DNA of 7,323 bases from contig JAAVYX010000164.1 in the NCBI GenBank assembly GCA_022791355.1, forward strand, positions 1-7,323, given 5' to 3'. The notes beneath the pieces are model-generated. The model saw nothing but the letters and a program-made list of their open reading frames with translations. It searched no databases and had not been told where the DNA came from. This DNA comes from Clostridiales bacterium (lineage in GTDB: Bacteria; Bacillota; Clostridia; Oscillospirales; Acutalibacteraceae). Shown here piece by piece: positions 1-5,586 of the stretch. Positions within the stretch are counted from its first letter, which is position 1. Each line of letters starts with the position of its first letter. The position numbers were made by a program, and so were the translations under genes.

Positions 1-1031
1 ACGCCTGCGGCTGCGCCTTGTCCAACGCCTGCGGCTGCGCCTTGTCCAACGCCTGCGGCTATGACTTGGCCGATGCCTGCGGCTATACTTGCGCCCGCGT
101 CTGTGCTTGCGCTTGCGCCCGTATTCTGGCCTGCGACGGTCGTTGGACTTGCGCCTACCGCTCGGCTTGCGTCTGTGTTTTGACCTGCGTTTAGCTTTTG
201 ACCGGCGCTTAACTGCTTTTGGGCTTCCTCCGCCTTCTTTTTTGCCTCCTGCTTGGCCTCCAGCGAGGGCTTAACGGCCGGGGCTTTTCGGGAGATGGTG
301 CGGAAGGAGCCCAGCATATTTCGGAAAAAGTTGTTGTCCTCGGCGTTGCTCAGGTCCTCTCCGGCGATAATAATTTTACGGAAGAGGGCGGTGTGCTTGG
401 GAGTGATGGTACGGTCCTCGTGGATGGAGCCGAAGTACCAGTGCCGAAAGGCGCAGGAACGGTCGATCTCCTCCAGATAGCCGTTGAGCTTGCTGACCCG
501 GTCGGTGTGTCCCGAACGGAGCAGGACGGCGCTTTTGACCATGGAGGGAGGCTCGTGGGTCAGAATATAGTCTACCTGCAGCCCCGCCTCGTCCAGGTTC
601 TCGGCCCCCTCGGCCATCTCGGCCGGGGAGGGGAGCTCCTCCCGCCACCAGCTATGCTGCTCCAACCGAATCTCCTTATCCGGGCTTTCCCCCCCGCCGA
701 AGACGAAAAAGCGCAGGCCCTCGATGGTGAAAATCTGCCCCCGTATCAGATGAAACAGGGAACCGGATATCCGATGAACCCGCCCGCCGTTCCAAACGGT
801 CTGGCGATAGGTGTTCAGCAGGTCGAAGTTTTCGTGGGTACCGTCCAGAAAACCGATGGAGTAGGGGCGGCTGCCCAGCCATTCCAGATCCTTTTTTTCC
901 CGTTTGCTCCCGTTCCAGACATAACCGAAGTCCCCGCAGATCAGCAGGGTATCCCCCGACCGCAGCCGTTTGAGCTGCCGGTCGTACCAACGGGCGTCCT
1001 CCCCGTGCATATCTCCTGTGATATAAATCAT
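1..1031 (-). CDS. Calcineurin-like metallophosphoesterase with Ala/Gly-rich repeat tail (3' end beyond the window)
   Basis: 343 codons are visible, with no stop before the left edge. The start is ATG at 1031-1029, with GGAGG seven bases upstream. Family motifs run in order: GDMHG (D7, H9), CGDFG (D34), DGTHENFDLLN (residues 63-73), RGQIFTIEG (97-105), FGGGES (111-116), DYILTHEPP (154-162; H159) and WYFGSIHEDR (198-207; H204). This is the two-metal calcineurin-like phosphoesterase fold, in the form often seen as a stand-alone protein of about 230-250 residues in Firmicutes. The substrate is unknown and the protein should be cytoplasmic, as no signal peptide is seen. Two usual ligands of the second metal are replaced: Asn of GNHE is T65, and the first His of GHxH is S202. 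The catalytic domain ends near residue 240. It is followed by a charged helix (about 257-274), then a Gly/Ala/Ser/Gln-rich tail that becomes an eight-residue repeat. No clear promoter was found upstream. The fold is secure; activity and tail function are not. Confidence 0.88.
   Translation of the reverse strand, partial: MIYITGDMHGEDARWYDRQLKRLRSGDTLLICGDFGYVWNGSKREKKDLEWLGSRPYSIGFLDGTHENFDLLNTYRQTVWNGGRVHRISGSLFHLIRGQIFTIEGLRFFVFGGGESPDKEIRLEQHSWWREELPSPAEMAEGAENLDEAGLQVDYILTHEPPSMVKSAVLLRSGHTDRVSKLNGYLEEIDRSCAFRHWYFGSIHEDRTITPKHTALFRKIIIAGEDLSNAEDNNFFRNMLGSFRTISRKAPAVKPSLEAKQEAKKKAEEAQKQLSAGQKLNAGQNTDASRAVGASPTTVAGQNTGASASTDAGASIAAGIGQVIAAGVGQGAAAGVGQGAAAG
2..97 (-). repeat. 24-bp tandem repeat encoding the phosphoesterase tail
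   Basis: Four consecutive 24-bp units are visible: 2-25 and 26-49 are identical, while 50-73 and 74-97 are progressively diverged. The period is a multiple of three, so the reading frame is kept and each unit encodes eight residues of the form A-A-A-G-V-G-Q-G. The array starts at the window edge, so its full copy number is unknown. The gradient of divergence, purest toward the gene's 3' end, suggests recent expansion there (inference). Confidence 0.85.
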
Positions 1032-1038
1032 ACCAAAG

Positions 1039-1043
1039 CCTCC
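1039..1043 (-). promoter_or_regulatory. Ribosome binding site of the metallophosphoesterase
   Basis: On the minus strand GGAGG sits seven bases before the ATG at 1031. This fixes the start, because the first residues (MIYITGDMHG) are exactly where this family begins. Confidence 0.75.
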
Positions 1044-1169
1044 AAAAGGAAAAACTCTTGCCGGGGCTGGGGCTTAAGGCCCTGTCCCCAATTTGCCGGC
1101 ACGCCCAATCGACGGCTCGTTTTCCGCCTGGACGGCGGGACTTTTTCTTGCCGTACGATACCGTCCGCC

Positions 1170-1500
1170 TCCAAAGGATAATAGGGTTTTACGGGGAGAA
1201 CCACGCAGGCTGCGTTGTCTTTATTACCGTTCAAAAGGCAGCCGCGCTTTGCCCGTCTATGCGGGTCGCTCGGGCCTATGCGGTTTTTCCCGTAAAACGC
1301 CAGACGGCGGCGGGATTAAACGGAGGGCTGACAAGACCGCGGCCGGCCGTTTGATAGAGCGGGCGGCTTGCGCCCGCCAAATCTGAGAACGCCGCTGTTT
1401 CCCATTCGTCTCCTAATAGCCCCCGTTTGGACTAATAGCCCCCGTTTGGACCGCGCCCTTTGGACAGCCGCCGCGCGTATTAGCCCCCCAAGGCAGATCA
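1170..1500 (+). repeat. Intergenic repeat family, copy A (most diverged)
   Basis: Shares ordered blocks with copies B and C. The left block has cctccaaagg, then ataggg, then ggctgcgttgt near 1209-1219. A middle motif, cccgtaaaacgcca (about 1290-1303), is shared with B. A block gcgcccgcc...gagaacgccgct (1370-1396) follows. The right block, ccctttggac then gcgcgtattagcccccc (about 1456-1487), ends in aaggcagat. The large hairpin block shared by B and C is missing here, and the 11-bp CTAG array is replaced by two 19-bp units. A local hairpin GCGGGCG-GCTTG-CGCCCGC lies at 1359-1377. No gene is supported in 1044-1500. Function is unknown; a non-autonomous mobile element or a REP-like element are both possible. 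Confidence 0.6.
1413..1450 (+). repeat. Two identical 19-bp tandem units
   Basis: The unit ctaatagcccccgtttgga occurs at 1413-1431 and again at 1432-1450. It takes the place held in copies B and C by the 11-bp CTAG array. The unit resembles the conserved right end of the family (attagccccc followed by a ttgga-like sequence), so it may have arisen by local duplication of that end. Confidence 0.8.
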
Positions 1501-1559
1501 ATCGCTCGTCAGATAAAAAACGGCGCCGGGCATGGCGCGTATTTTAAACTGCGGCCTAG

Positions 1560-2041
1560 ATACCATCGATTGACAAGGTATCATACGGTTTTGCAGGGAT
1601 AAAATTGCCGCAAGCTGCGTTGTCTTGGCAGCCGTGGGAAAGGCAGCGGAGCGAGGCTGGGTACGCGGGCCGCTCGGCAGAGCGGCTACCTGGCGGCCGT
1701 CCTAAAGGAAGGCTACTGACGGCCGCTCTTTGAGCGGCTACATCCGCCTTGCCAGCGTGGATTTGCCGCCCGTAAAACGCCACAGGACCCAGCGACGAGC
1801 CAAAATGAGGGCCGAAAAGGCCGTAGGTAGCCGCTCTTTTTCGCCCGCCTACCTTCAAGAACGCCGCTAGTTCCCTTCTAGTCTCCTGCTAGTCCCCTGC
1901 TAGTCCCCTGCTAGTCCCCTGCTAGTCCCCTGCTAGTCCCCTGCTAGTCCCCTTCTAGTTCCCCGACGGCCCCCATTTTGGCCGCCCGTGAGGGCGCCCT
2001 TTGGACGGATGCTGCGCGTATTAGCCCCCAAGGTAGATGGT
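1560..2041 (+). repeat. Intergenic repeat family, copy B
   Basis: Full-looking copy lying directly after copy A. The left block includes gcaagctgcgttgt (about 1609-1622). The middle block (about 1648-1742) is shared closely with copy C and contains gtacgcgggccgctcg, then ctggcggccgtcctaaagga. It holds hairpins such as CCGCTC-GGCA-GAGCGG and GGCCGCTC-TTT-GAGCGG. Next come cgcccgcctac and gaacgccgctagt (1843-1871), the CTAG array, and the right end ccccgacggcccccattttggccg ... cgtattagcccccaagg with agatggta at the tip. Minus-strand translations of the left block in A and B share DNAAC and KPY, but this follows from the DNA similarity and is not evidence for a protein. No gene is supported here. 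Confidence 0.7.
1867..1965 (+). repeat. 11-bp tandem CTAG array, nine units
   Basis: Nine contiguous 11-bp units begin with CTAG. Units three to seven are identical (ctagtcccctg), and the outer units differ at one to three bases. CTAG is its own reverse complement and 11 is not a multiple of three, so TAG stops fall in all frames on both strands. The array therefore cannot be coding. Identical central units point to recent copy-number change by slippage or unequal crossover (inference). Confidence 0.95.
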
Positions 2042-2081
2042 AAAGAGAGAAAATCAATTCTTACGATTTTATGACAACCTC

Positions 2082-2110
2082 TTTCCATTTGCCGGCTTAC
2101 CTGTTATACT
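2082..2110 (+). promoter_or_regulatory. Probable sigma-A promoter of the carboxypeptidase gene
   Basis: TTTCCA (2082-2087) is followed after 17 bases by TATACT (2105-2110). TG lies one base before the -10, giving an extended -10. Transcription would start near 2117, leaving a leader of about 105 bases. A weaker alternative is TTGTCC (2139-2144), 17 bases, TATACG (2162-2167). The promoter lies just right of repeat copy B. Confidence 0.6.
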
Positions 2111-2210
2111 AAGAGCCATAAGTTTTTTGCTTTAGGGTTTGTCCAAACTGCCGCGCTTATGTATACGGCGATAGGAAAGGGAGAAACCACATCTACTATA
2201 CAATATTTTC

Positions 2211-2216
2211 GGGGAG
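2211..2216 (+). promoter_or_regulatory. Ribosome binding site of the carboxypeptidase gene
   Basis: GGGGAG ends six bases before the ATG at 2223. This supports that start, which also gives a complete signal peptide. Confidence 0.7.
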
Positions 2217-2222
2217 ATTTCC

Positions 2223-3569
2223 ATGAGAAAAACGCTTTTTTCCTTTATGCTTACCTTATCGCTGCTGGCGGCCGCCATCTTCGGCCCCTTGCCGGCCGGG
2301 CCGGCGGCTCAGGGCTTTGAGCCCACCGGGTTTGAAGTGACGGCCGAGGGGGCCATGCTGGTCAGTTTGGATACCGGCGGGGTGCTTTATCAGAAAAATA
2401 TCGACCAGCGGCTCTATCCCGCCTCCCTGACCAAGATTATGACGTCGGTGCTGCTTATTGAAAACACCGTGGATTTGGACGCGGAAACGATCACCGTTTC
2501 CTGGGAGGCTCTCCATGATCTGGTGGGAACCGATTCCTCCACCGCCGGCCTCAAGGAGGGAGAGGTGCTGACCGCCCGTCAGCTGCTCTACGCCCTGCTC
2601 TTAGCCTCGGGCAACGACGGGGCCAACGCCACGGCCGAGCATTACGGCGGCGGCAATATCGAACGGTTTGTGCAGATGATGAATGACAAGGCGGCCGAGC
2701 TGGGCATGAGTGGCACCCATTACGCCAATCCCCATGGCCTGCACGACGAAAATCATTACACCACGGTGGAGGATATGTATAAGCTGGTGCGGCACGCCAT
2801 CAGTCTGCCCGTCTTTATGGAAGTGGCCTCCACCGTTCGCTACAAGCTGCCGGCCACCAATAAAAGCCCTGAAAGGACCCTGGTGACCACCAACTATTTG
2901 CAGGATCCCAGTAACGCCGTTTATTATAAGGGGACCAGCGGCGTCAAGACCGGCTATACCGACTCGGCCGGCCGCTGTCTGATCACCACCAACTCCCGGG
3001 ACGGATACAATTATCTCTGCATCCTGATGAAATGTCCGGTTTACAACGACCGGCACCAGAAAATACGTCAGGAGTTTCCCGAAAGCCGCAACCTTTATAA
3101 CTGGGCCTATCGGAATTTTGCCTACAAGTCCCTTTTGAGCCCCGCTGAGCCAACCGGCGAGGTGGAGCTGGAGCTGGCTTGGAACAAGGACCATCTGACC
3201 CTCCTGCCCGAGAGCGAATTTTCGGCTATCATTCCTAAGGAGGCCGACTCCTCCACCATCCGCACCGAAATTCACCTAGAAAAGGAGAAGGTGGACGCGC
3301 CGGTAGAAAAAGGGCAGGTTATGGGCTACGCCACCCTTATCTACGCCGGCGAGGAGCTGGGGCAGGTTAACCTGGTGGCCTCCGAATCGGTCAAGCGCAG
3401 TACGCCGCTGTATCTGCTTCGGCAGCTGAAGAACATGACCCGCACTCTTTGGTTTCAGGTGATAGCGGGCGTGCTTCTCCTGCTGCTCATAGCGTTTATC
3501 ATCCTTCGTATCGTCGCCAGCCGCCGCCGTCGCCGGATGAGACGGGTGCGCAATTACCGCCGTTTTTAG
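2223..3569 (+). CDS. D-alanyl-D-alanine carboxypeptidase (peptidase S11, low-molecular-weight penicillin-binding protein)
   Basis: 448 residues. It removes the terminal D-Ala from peptidoglycan pentapeptides, acting outside the membrane and controlling cross-linking. All three active-site motifs are present: S68-L-T-K71 (in LYPASLTKIMT), S129-G-N131 and K242-T-G244 (in GTSGVKTGYTDSAG). Residues 1-30 form a signal peptide (basic start, hydrophobic core, Ala/Gly/Pro-rich cleavage region). The peptidase domain covers about 35-275, and a PBP5-like C-terminal beta domain about 300-395. Instead of the amphipathic helix of E. coli PBP5, the end has a transmembrane segment (about 410-431) followed by a short tail with ten Arg in its last 15 residues, so the tail should be cytoplasmic. 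It is transcribed alone, with its own promoter and no adjacent same-strand gene. It resembles the DacA/DacF/DacB group; which paralogue cannot be told from the sequence, so no symbol is given. Confidence 0.96.
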   Translation: MRKTLFSFMLTLSLLAAAIFGPLPAGPAAQGFEPTGFEVTAEGAMLVSLDTGGVLYQKNIDQRLYPASLTKIMTSVLLIENTVDLDAETITVSWEALHDLVGTDSSTAGLKEGEVLTARQLLYALLLASGNDGANATAEHYGGGNIERFVQMMNDKAAELGMSGTHYANPHGLHDENHYTTVEDMYKLVRHAISLPVFMEVASTVRYKLPATNKSPERTLVTTNYLQDPSNAVYYKGTSGVKTGYTDSAGRCLITTNSRDGYNYLCILMKCPVYNDRHQKIRQEFPESRNLYNWAYRNFAYKSLLSPAEPTGEVELELAWNKDHLTLLPESEFSAIIPKEADSSTIRTEIHLEKEKVDAPVEKGQVMGYATLIYAGEELGQVNLVASESVKRSTPLYLLRQLKNMTRTLWFQVIAGVLLLLLIAFIILRIVASRRRRRMRRVRNYRRF

Positions 3570-3663
3570 CCGGGTTGAGGAATCGTCCAATCGGCCGGCA
3601 GACGGTATACGGTTTTTTGGGGGGGCGATAGGGCCTGAATCTTACAAAGCGTTCGTATAAGAA
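3570..3663 (+). other. Spacer after the carboxypeptidase gene, no clear terminator
   Basis: The gene ends at TAG 3567-3569. A weak GCCGG...CCGGC pairing lies in about 3569-3600, and a T6 run follows at about 3613-3618, too far away to make a standard intrinsic terminator. Nothing coding is seen before repeat copy C. Confidence 0.4.
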
Positions 3664-4020
3664 ACCAGACCAACTACCTCCAAAGGGCAGATAGGGTATT
3701 ACAGGGGAAACCCACGCAAGCTGCGTTGTATTTGTTGCGGAGCGAAAGGTAACGGAGTGAAGCCGGGTACGCGGGCCGCTCGACAGAACGGCTGCCTGGC
3801 GGCCGTCCTAAAGGAGGGCTACTGAGGGCCGCTCCACAGAGCCGCCCATAGGGCGGCTAGCGTTCGCCCGCCTACATCCGAGAACGCTGCTAGTACCCTG
3901 CTAGTACCCTGCTAGTACCCTGCTAGTTCCCTGCTAGTTCCCTGCTAGTTCCCCGACGGGCCTATTTTGGCCGCCCTTTGGGACGCTACTGTGCGTATTT
4001 GCCCCCAAGGCAGATGGTAC
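3664..4020 (+). repeat. Intergenic repeat family, copy C
   Basis: In the same orientation as copies A and B, it carries the ordered blocks. The left block is ctacctccaaagggcagata, then gcaagctgcgttgt (to about 3729). The hairpin block (about 3754-3832) is closely similar to 1648-1742. Next come cgcccgcctac and gagaacgctgctagt (about 3866-3893), the CTAG array, and the right end ccccgacggg, attttggccgccct and cccccaaggcagatggta. A perfect hairpin, GCCGCCC-ATA-GGGCGGC (3841-3857), is present only in this copy. Together with copy B it forms direct repeats on both sides of the carboxypeptidase gene. No gene is supported within it. Confidence 0.7.
3890..3955 (+). repeat. 11-bp tandem CTAG array, six units
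   Basis: Three ctagtaccctg units, two ctagttccctg units and a final ctagttccccg, all 11 bp. The position within the repeat family is the same as the nine-unit array at 1867-1965, but the unit sequence differs (ta or tt where B has tc). The two arrays were therefore homogenised independently. Confidence 0.95.
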
Positions 4021-4277
4021 AAAAGAGGTTTAGCGCTGGAGATGCCGGGCAAGGAACGCTATAAGGGAAATTTTATGCGTCTCTGCGCAACCCATCGGGA
4101 GCCCCCCGGCGAGGGTTCGTCCGAAATCTTCCTTGGGAATATTTTGGCTACTGCGCATTGCGTTTCTAAAGGATTTCGCGTCCTGCGGGACGCAGGCCCC
4201 ACCGCCTTTTAGACAAGGCGGGCGAAAAATTTTTATTAGCCCTTTTCATAAGAAAATCCCCTGCGCAGCCTAAGCTG
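4021..4277. other. Non-coding, hairpin-rich spacer between repeat copy C and the insertion sequence
   Basis: No gene is recognised. Two compact hairpins are visible: GCGTCC-TGCG-GGACGC (4178-4193) and CCGCCTT-TTAGAC-AAGGCGG (4202-4221). The second is followed by gcgaaaaattttt, so on the plus strand it could work as a weak terminator. An open frame across 3967-4212 begins inside repeat copy C and has no family resemblance, so it is not called as a gene. Confidence 0.45.
4202..4234 (+). terminator. Weak terminator-like hairpin
   Basis: A seven-base-pair stem (CCGCCTT/AAGGCGG) with a six-base loop is followed five to ten bases later by a T5 run. The T run is offset from the stem by an A-rich stretch, so efficient termination is doubtful. 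No convincing gene ends directly before it. Confidence 0.3.
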
Positions 4278-4290
4278 TGCACCGCCCCAG
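4278..4290 (+). repeat. Terminal inverted repeat, orfB side of the insertion sequence
   Basis: TGCACCGCCCCAG pairs perfectly with 5574-5586. Similarity to the other end extends inward imperfectly through aagccccc and atgtagga (to about 4325). Confidence 0.9.
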
Positions 4291-4335
4291 ATTGTACGGA
4301 CAGCACAAAAAGCCCCCATGTAGGAAATATTTAAA

Positions 4336-5193
4336 TTAAGTGGAGTGGCGCAGCGTCAGCGGCGCTACTCCAGTTTTTGTCTGGATACGCTCATAGTTGT
4401 GGAAGTGAATATACCTGTCAATCAGAGCATTTGCTTCTTGGAATGTCTTTGGCTTCTGCCGGTAGATACACTCTGTTTTCAAAATGGAAAAGAAATTTTC
4501 TGCCATTGCGTTGTCATAAGGATTTCCTTTCCTTGACATCGACGGCGTTATGCCGTAAGATTGCGTTAGCTTAAAATATGCTTGGGAAGTATATTGAAAG
4601 CCTTGGTCGCTGTGGAGCTGCAACTCCGCGGCGACTCTCCTTTTCTCCTGCTTCATTGCCAACCGGATCGTGCCCAGGACAAGGTTTACCGTTTGCTGTG
4701 CGGCTGTCTTGTAGGCCACAATGCTGTTGTCATATAGATCCCGAATCATGGATAGATACAGTACGCCTTCCTTGGTGTGAATGTAGGAAATATCTGTGAC
4801 CCACTTTGCGTTTGGCCTATCCGCTCTAAACTGCTGTTTCAACAGATTTTCATATTTGTGTATCTGCCGCCCAAGATTTACCCACTTCCTACGGCGGCGC
4901 ACTTCTGACAATAAGCCATACTTTTTCATGACTCGAAGCACTGTTTTCGGATTTTTATCAATATTTCGGTCTTTCAGCCACTTCCAGACCCGTCTGTACC
5001 CATAAGTCTTGCCCGTCCTGTTCTGACATTCCTGTATCTTCCCGGCCAGTTGCGCATCTTGCTCCGGCTTATCCGTCCGCTTTACAAAGTAATAGTAACC
5101 GCTGCGGGATACACCGAATAGTTCGCACATAACAGACACCGGATACTCGTTCCGGTGACGATAGATAACTGCGTATTTGACTTTCGGCCTCAC
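4336..5193 (-). CDS. IS3-family transposase OrfB (DDE integrase domain)
   Basis: 285 residues with a GTG start. An N-terminal helix-turn-helix-like segment (CELFGVSRSGYYYF, about 23-36) and the HTH_21-type region precede the integrase catalytic core. The catalytic triad is complete: D134 in WVTDISYI, D196 in LHSDQGFQYT and E232 in MAENFFSILK. D196 and E232 are separated by 35 residues, as expected for IS3. YDNAMAENFF and HNYERIQTKTGVAPL are also typical family signatures. Its start codon overlaps the orfA stop as GTGA (5193-5190). The orfB frame is -1 relative to orfA, so either translational coupling or a -1 frameshift could join them. A purine-rich ggaagga stretch just upstream of the GTG may act as a ribosome binding site, and no standard A-rich slippery heptamer was seen. 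It catalyses strand cleavage and joining at the element's ends. Confidence 0.95.
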   Translation of the reverse strand: MRPKVKYAVIYRHRNEYPVSVMCELFGVSRSGYYYFVKRTDKPEQDAQLAGKIQECQNRTGKTYGYRRVWKWLKDRNIDKNPKTVLRVMKKYGLLSEVRRRRKWVNLGRQIHKYENLLKQQFRADRPNAKWVTDISYIHTKEGVLYLSMIRDLYDNSIVAYKTAAQQTVNLVLGTIRLAMKQEKRRVAAELQLHSDQGFQYTSQAYFKLTQSYGITPSMSRKGNPYDNAMAENFFSILKTECIYRQKPKTFQEANALIDRYIHFHNYERIQTKTGVAPLTLRHST

Positions 5194-5504
5194 TTCCTTC
5201 CCACGGATTGCAGAAAATCCCGCAGCAATTTGTTCTCCATTCGCAAACGCTGTATTTCATACGCCTGCTCCGCAACAATGTCTCTTGGTGCGGCATCCTT
5301 TCTTGTACGCCCTTGCGGCCGTGGTAATATTCCTGCTTCCAGTTTTCTCTGCTTGTTTCTTTGCCGTTTCAGCAGATTGTGGACTGGTCGATCTCCCTCC
5401 AATCCTAGCGTTTCCTCAATCTGTCTGTGGCTCATCCCAGACTCCACCATCTGCTCTATTTCAGGCAACAACGCCTGCATATTCGTGTATCTTCGTTTAC
5501 TCAT
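5190..5504 (-). CDS. IS3-family transposase OrfA (DNA-binding subunit)
   Basis: 104 residues, starting at ATG 5504-5502 with six G residues seven bases upstream. Residues about 17-47 (ESGMSHRQIEETLGL and following) form the helix-turn-helix that binds the terminal repeats. Residues about 77-99 (EQAYEIQRLRMENKLLRDFL) are a leucine-zipper-like helix used for multimerisation in this family. The middle (50-72) is basic. The stop TGA overlaps the GTG of orfB. It works with OrfB, or as an OrfAB fusion, in transposition. Its ribosome binding site lies inside the leader hairpin at 5510-5550, which likely controls its translation. Confidence 0.92.
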   Translation of the reverse strand: MSKRRYTNMQALLPEIEQMVESGMSHRQIEETLGLEGDRPVHNLLKRQRNKQRKLEAGILPRPQGRTRKDAAPRDIVAEQAYEIQRLRMENKLLRDFLQSVGRK

Positions 5505-5509
5505 ATGGA

Positions 5510-5555
5510 ATCCCCCCTGTTGTAGTTATTATCCTACATCAGGGGGGGATTTTTT
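5510..5555 (+). terminator. Strong intrinsic terminator (plus strand) and orfA leader hairpin (minus strand)
   Basis: The left arm at 5510-5525 (atcccccctgttgtag) pairs with the right arm at 5534-5550 (ctacatcagggggggat), with one mismatch and one extra G, around the loop TTATTATC. TTTTTT follows directly (5550-5555). On the plus strand this is a textbook intrinsic terminator at the upstream edge of the element. On the minus strand the same arms fold over the G6 Shine-Dalgarno of orfA. Confidence 0.85.
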
Positions 5556-5560
5556 GTCTA
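5531..5560 (-). promoter_or_regulatory. Candidate orfA promoter
   Basis: On the minus strand TAGACA (5560-5555) is followed after 18 bases by TAGGAT (5536-5531). The predicted start near 5524 falls just inside the second arm of the leader hairpin. The native transcript would therefore lack the C-rich arm and leave the ribosome binding site free. The -35 is good, the -10 only fair. Confidence 0.45.
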
Positions 5561-5573
5561 TTCTCCACTTTTG

Positions 5574-5586
5574 CTGGGGCGGTGCA
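5574..5586 (-). repeat. Terminal inverted repeat, orfA side of the insertion sequence
   Basis: The reverse complement of 4278-4290, exact over 13 bp. Because TGCA is self-complementary, the outermost four bases could alternatively be read as a 4-bp target duplication. The IS3-family rule of TG...CA tips favours the inverted-repeat reading. Confidence 0.9.

Larger units (their letters stand above)
4278..5586 (-). mobile_element. IS3-family insertion sequence, 1309 bp, apparently intact
   Basis: The ends are a perfect 13-bp inverted repeat, TGCACCGCCCCAG at 4278-4290 and its reverse complement at 5574-5586. A weaker match continues inward to the CCCCC and ATGTAGGA motifs. The TG...CA tips are the IS3-family signature. 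Inside are orfA and orfB in the expected order with full DDE residues, so the element looks transposition-competent. The element is visibly less GC-rich than its neighbours, which suggests acquisition from elsewhere. The flanks (agctg at 4273-4277, gacag at 5587-5591) do not match, so no target duplication of 3-5 bp is visible. The subgroup is not certain; IS150-like is a reasonable guess. Confidence 0.93.

Noticed and set aside
219..1181. Long plus-strand open frame of 320 codons
   Set aside because: It is antisense to the metallophosphoesterase, whose minus-strand frame carries all family motifs in order. The plus-strand product has no recognisable domain.
1028..1234. Minus-strand open frames at 1028-1234, 1316-1501 and 1556-1858
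   Set aside because: They lie in the repeat copies. Their shared DNAAC and KPY stretches follow from the repeated DNA. The matching frame in copy C is broken by a stop, so no protein is supported.
1861..1965. CRISPR array
   Set aside because: The 11-bp units are contiguous with no spacers, so this is a simple tandem repeat.
2601..3275. Minus-strand open frame of 224 codons inside the carboxypeptidase gene
   Set aside because: It is a shadow of a high-GC coding region. The plus strand encodes all three S11 active-site motifs.
3570..3620. Intrinsic terminator of the carboxypeptidase gene
   Set aside because: The only pairing (GCCGG/CCGGC) is short and separated from the T6 run by about 15-20 bases, so it was not called.
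3967..4212. Plus-strand open frame of 81 codons
   Set aside because: It begins within repeat copy C, lacks a good ribosome binding site and resembles no family known to me.
5583..5586. TGCA as a 4-bp target duplication (4278-4281 and 5583-5586)
   Set aside because: TGCA is self-complementary, so it also fits as the inverted-repeat tips. TG...CA ends are expected for IS3, which makes the target-duplication reading less likely.
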